Below are positions 58,801 through 64,000 of a stretch of DNA of 64,000 nt, in pieces. Position numbers and translations under genes: made by a program. Each line of letters starts with the position of its first letter. Position 1 is the first letter of the stretch. Where the stretch lies: contig OZ017801.1 in the NCBI GenBank assembly GCA_963969395.1, positions 21,891,611-21,955,610 on the forward strand. The letters run 5' to 3'. Below the pieces are notes generated by a model, which saw only the letters and a program-made list of their open reading frames with translations, was not told where the DNA came from and made no database searches. The DNA is from Pseudoscleropodium purum (Eukaryota > Streptophyta > Bryopsida > Hypnales > Brachytheciaceae).

Positions 58801-61258
58801 TCTTTAGTTGACATTAGTGTTTGTGATATCAATGATATTTTTGACATTTAGTGCAATACTTGTCAATACTACTAAAAATTACAATAGTTGACAAATAATG
58901 TTTCATATTGACATCTAGTGTTGGTATCACTAGTGACGTTTTTGACATCTAGTGTTGGAGTTTGTAATTAGTGTTGCAAATCCTATATACCATTATTGGT
59001 GTCCTTTTTGTCATTATGTCACTACAATGTGTAGTAAAAGCAACACCATTCTCCCAATGCCATAACTTGAAGTGTCTATAACTTCAAGACTGGTTGCTTG
59101 CCACTAGCTAAAATAGAGTTGCTTTCATCCTCTCATTAATCCAAATATATTGCTTATTGATTTAAGTATGATAAAGCATTTGTCCAAATTCAACATTAGT
59201 TTTGAAAAGAAACCAATGGAAGTTGAAGAGTTATTTGCCCGATTATTTGAAGCAATCAATGAGAATTGAATCATTTTGTACTTTAAAGATGTTTGATTAA
59301 GGGTAATTTAGTATCTATAGTAGGTTTTTCCATAATCTCAACTTTGAAAAGTTACACAAAATCTAAAAGTTCTCAAACCAATTGCATTCATTGTTTTTTT
59401 CATTTGCTAAACTCGTGATATGATATTTTTACAATTTAGAATTGCTCATTTGAAAAATTCATTAGAAGAAGAATGGTGCGTAAAGAGGGTTGCCAATTCT
59501 TGGCTAGCAGGAAATTTGACTGGAATCCCTAGAAAAAACATACACATATACATAATTAGCTAATTGTAAGTCTTGAATTGTACAAAATAGTTTGATTAAA
59601 TAACTTAAAAAATGAAAAAAACTTAATGTTAAAATGAATTTTAAAATTACAAATATCTAAAAATCTAATGTAACTAAGAATTTGCTACATCAAATGATAT
59701 TAAATAATTTTTAACAATAATATTTATTGTATTTATTATATAATTATTTTTTAATTATACAATATTCTAGCATGTATTGTTTTAGTATATAGCTTTAGAA
59801 ACATCCTTAAAATAACCCTCTTGTAGCCTCCTTTTTTCTTCTAATGGTGTTTGTTGTGCATGTGAATACCTTAGTTTGTAGATATAGTAAAGCCATAATA
59901 TTGTTTACCAATGAGGTAGAGGGTCCTTTTGCATCTTTGAAAAGAGGACCCCTACAATAAACAAAATCGTCTTATATGGCTACTTAGCCAACACCAATCT
60001 TTGTATTACTAATAAGACCTTCAACATCTCCCCAACATGAAACATCTCCCTAGTATCTAAAGAGGCATAATACCTTCCCAACGTGGGTATGACCATTATT
60101 TAGTTATACAATGTTATCATGGCAACAAGCAAAGAAGGTGCAATTACAATGACTATTTAGACTAGATGAAAGATCAAACATCTTCGTCAAAAATCATGCA
60201 TTCTATGTTTAGATGTCTATATGACAACATTGAATTTAAAGACCGTTGTGTAAATCCTAAACCTATAAAGATTTGCCACATAATTCGAAATTCATTTCAA
60301 GATTTATATATTTAAAATTGCATATTCTTCTTGATATTAGTGTTTATCGAGAATTATAGGAGAATTCTTCAAATAAAGAGAATTCAATGTATTTCCCTCT
60401 AATAGTTCATCGAAGTCATTCATATCATTCATTGTTTCATAATGCATCAAAAAATTGCAACACTTCTTCGAGAATTTTCTCAAAACGACATACTTTGACT
60501 TCGACCCTTTAGGTAAGTGCAAGTTCACCTTTTTGGCAAAATTCTATCAAAAACCTTCATTAGAGGCTGCTTCTGTTGCCACCAATCATTGAATCCACTA
60601 ATATGCTAGGTGTTCCTACAAGCACGCTCTTGATTAAGAGTAAATTTTTTGACAGTTTTTGACAAAGATGATCCAACACAAGCATCAACAATACAAATTT
60701 GAGAATTTTCAACTTTACTTTAAGCATTTTTCCAATTCCATTTGAACCAAGGTTGGAAATTCTAAATCCTTGTTATTATAATAAACTTTGAACCCAATTG
60801 GATTAATGCAATCAAAAGTAAAGTGGGGTGTTCATAAAGGATCTTCTAGTGCAATGATTTGCATTTTCAAAAGCATGGACAATTTTAGTACACCCTACCC
60901 TAACTTATAAAGTAGGCGTCTTCCTCTTGCAATTGTTCGGTACATGAGCAATTTGTAAAAATCCAAGAAATTGACGCTGCTCCCGATCCAGGCCAGTACC
61001 AAATTCCCCATTCACACTGCGCGAACGCTGCCTGCCTTCGATTCCAGAGAGTGCAAGCAAAAATGCCTCGCAGTGCCGAGTAGGAGCCAGCTCAGTCGAT
61101 AAGCTCGACGATGTCTAAGAACGTGCAAGCATTTGCAATCCTCTGTGCAGAGTGTTCCAAATTCGAATTTCAGACGACACACGAAATCTAAATAGAACAC
61201 AGGTGCCCGTTCTCAATTGATTGATGTTCATCTTCCTTCAATTTGGCACTGATAAGCT
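55886..61258. other. Gene-poor AT-rich tract with decayed duplicates of the DUF247 upstream region
   Basis: 55935-56035 copies 52800-52915 (CAGTCGGTACAGACTAC.GAGGACCGC). 58320-58640 copies 51730-52040 with many C-to-T and G-to-A changes. The rest shows no gene. About 60970-61258 is the probable promoter and 5'UTR of the hydratase gene. Confidence 0.5.

Positions 61259-64000
<2,742 letters not shown>

Noticed and set aside
58740..59050. Possible second CACTA-type element starting CACTATACC
   Set aside because: I could not find a matching inverted end or 3-bp duplication; internal repeats of gacatctagtgttgg are present but the boundaries stay undefined.

Overview
The window is nuclear DNA from a streptophyte plant. 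Evidence: host genes split by GT-AG introns, a DUF247 gene (a plant-specific family), plant-type CCCTAAA telomere-like repeats, and several plant-type transposon families. A possible axonemal dynein heavy-chain remnant would point to a lineage with swimming sperm (bryophyte, lycophyte, fern or charophyte), but I cannot name the species. Most of the sequence is AT-rich, gene-poor and repeat-filled.

Host genes lie at the edges. A ten-exon TRM5-type tRNA m1G37 methyltransferase with an organelle-like leader occupies 656-4285 (+). A Lys/Glu-rich hydrophilic protein of about 598 aa lies at 43863-41530 (-), with a 5'UTR intron. A DUF247 membrane-protein gene at 53366-54582 (+) is broken by a frameshift and a stop. 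The first six exons of a mitochondrial-type enoyl-CoA (methylglutaconyl-CoA) hydratase run from 61259 toward the window end (+).

The centre (10670-33790) is the main discovery. It is a 23.1-kb segment that begins CAGGGTTGACG, ends GTCAACCCTG and is flanked by a perfect 8-bp direct repeat, CCTTTCTT, which is the signature of a hAT-superfamily DNA transposon. It carries a hAT transposase (-), a large RING/coiled-coil protein (-), a second protein that shares an N-terminal Cys/His domain with the RING protein (+), and an intact protein-kinase-like gene (+) plus a truncated second copy. The GC-rich GTCCG/CGGAC array of the termini recurs just upstream of every one of these genes, in several cases right next to a TATA box. 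Two short non-autonomous relatives with perfect 8-bp target duplications lie to the left (6946-7246, 9332-9616), and their interiors match the promoter array of the 29430 gene.

The big element looks nested. A second left terminus at 22030 interrupts kinase copy 1, and a 2.4-kb non-coding spacer with telomere-like repeats occurs twice, almost identically (about 14840-17308 and 26480-28948). A 3.3-kb TG...CA-ended retroelement-like insertion carrying a decayed ORF (17436-20734) sits in the left half. The transposase and RING genes are each a single open frame broken by three in-frame stops, while kinase copy 2 is intact. My reading is a multi-gene hAT element whose cargo genes are controlled through the same repeats that mark its ends, comparable in logic to VANDAL/VANC anti-silencing systems but with different proteins.

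The flanks also hold a CACTA-type fold-back element, a 476-bp TIR element, a dispersed repeat family of about 950 bp, and a 1.9-kb element with long inverted arms.
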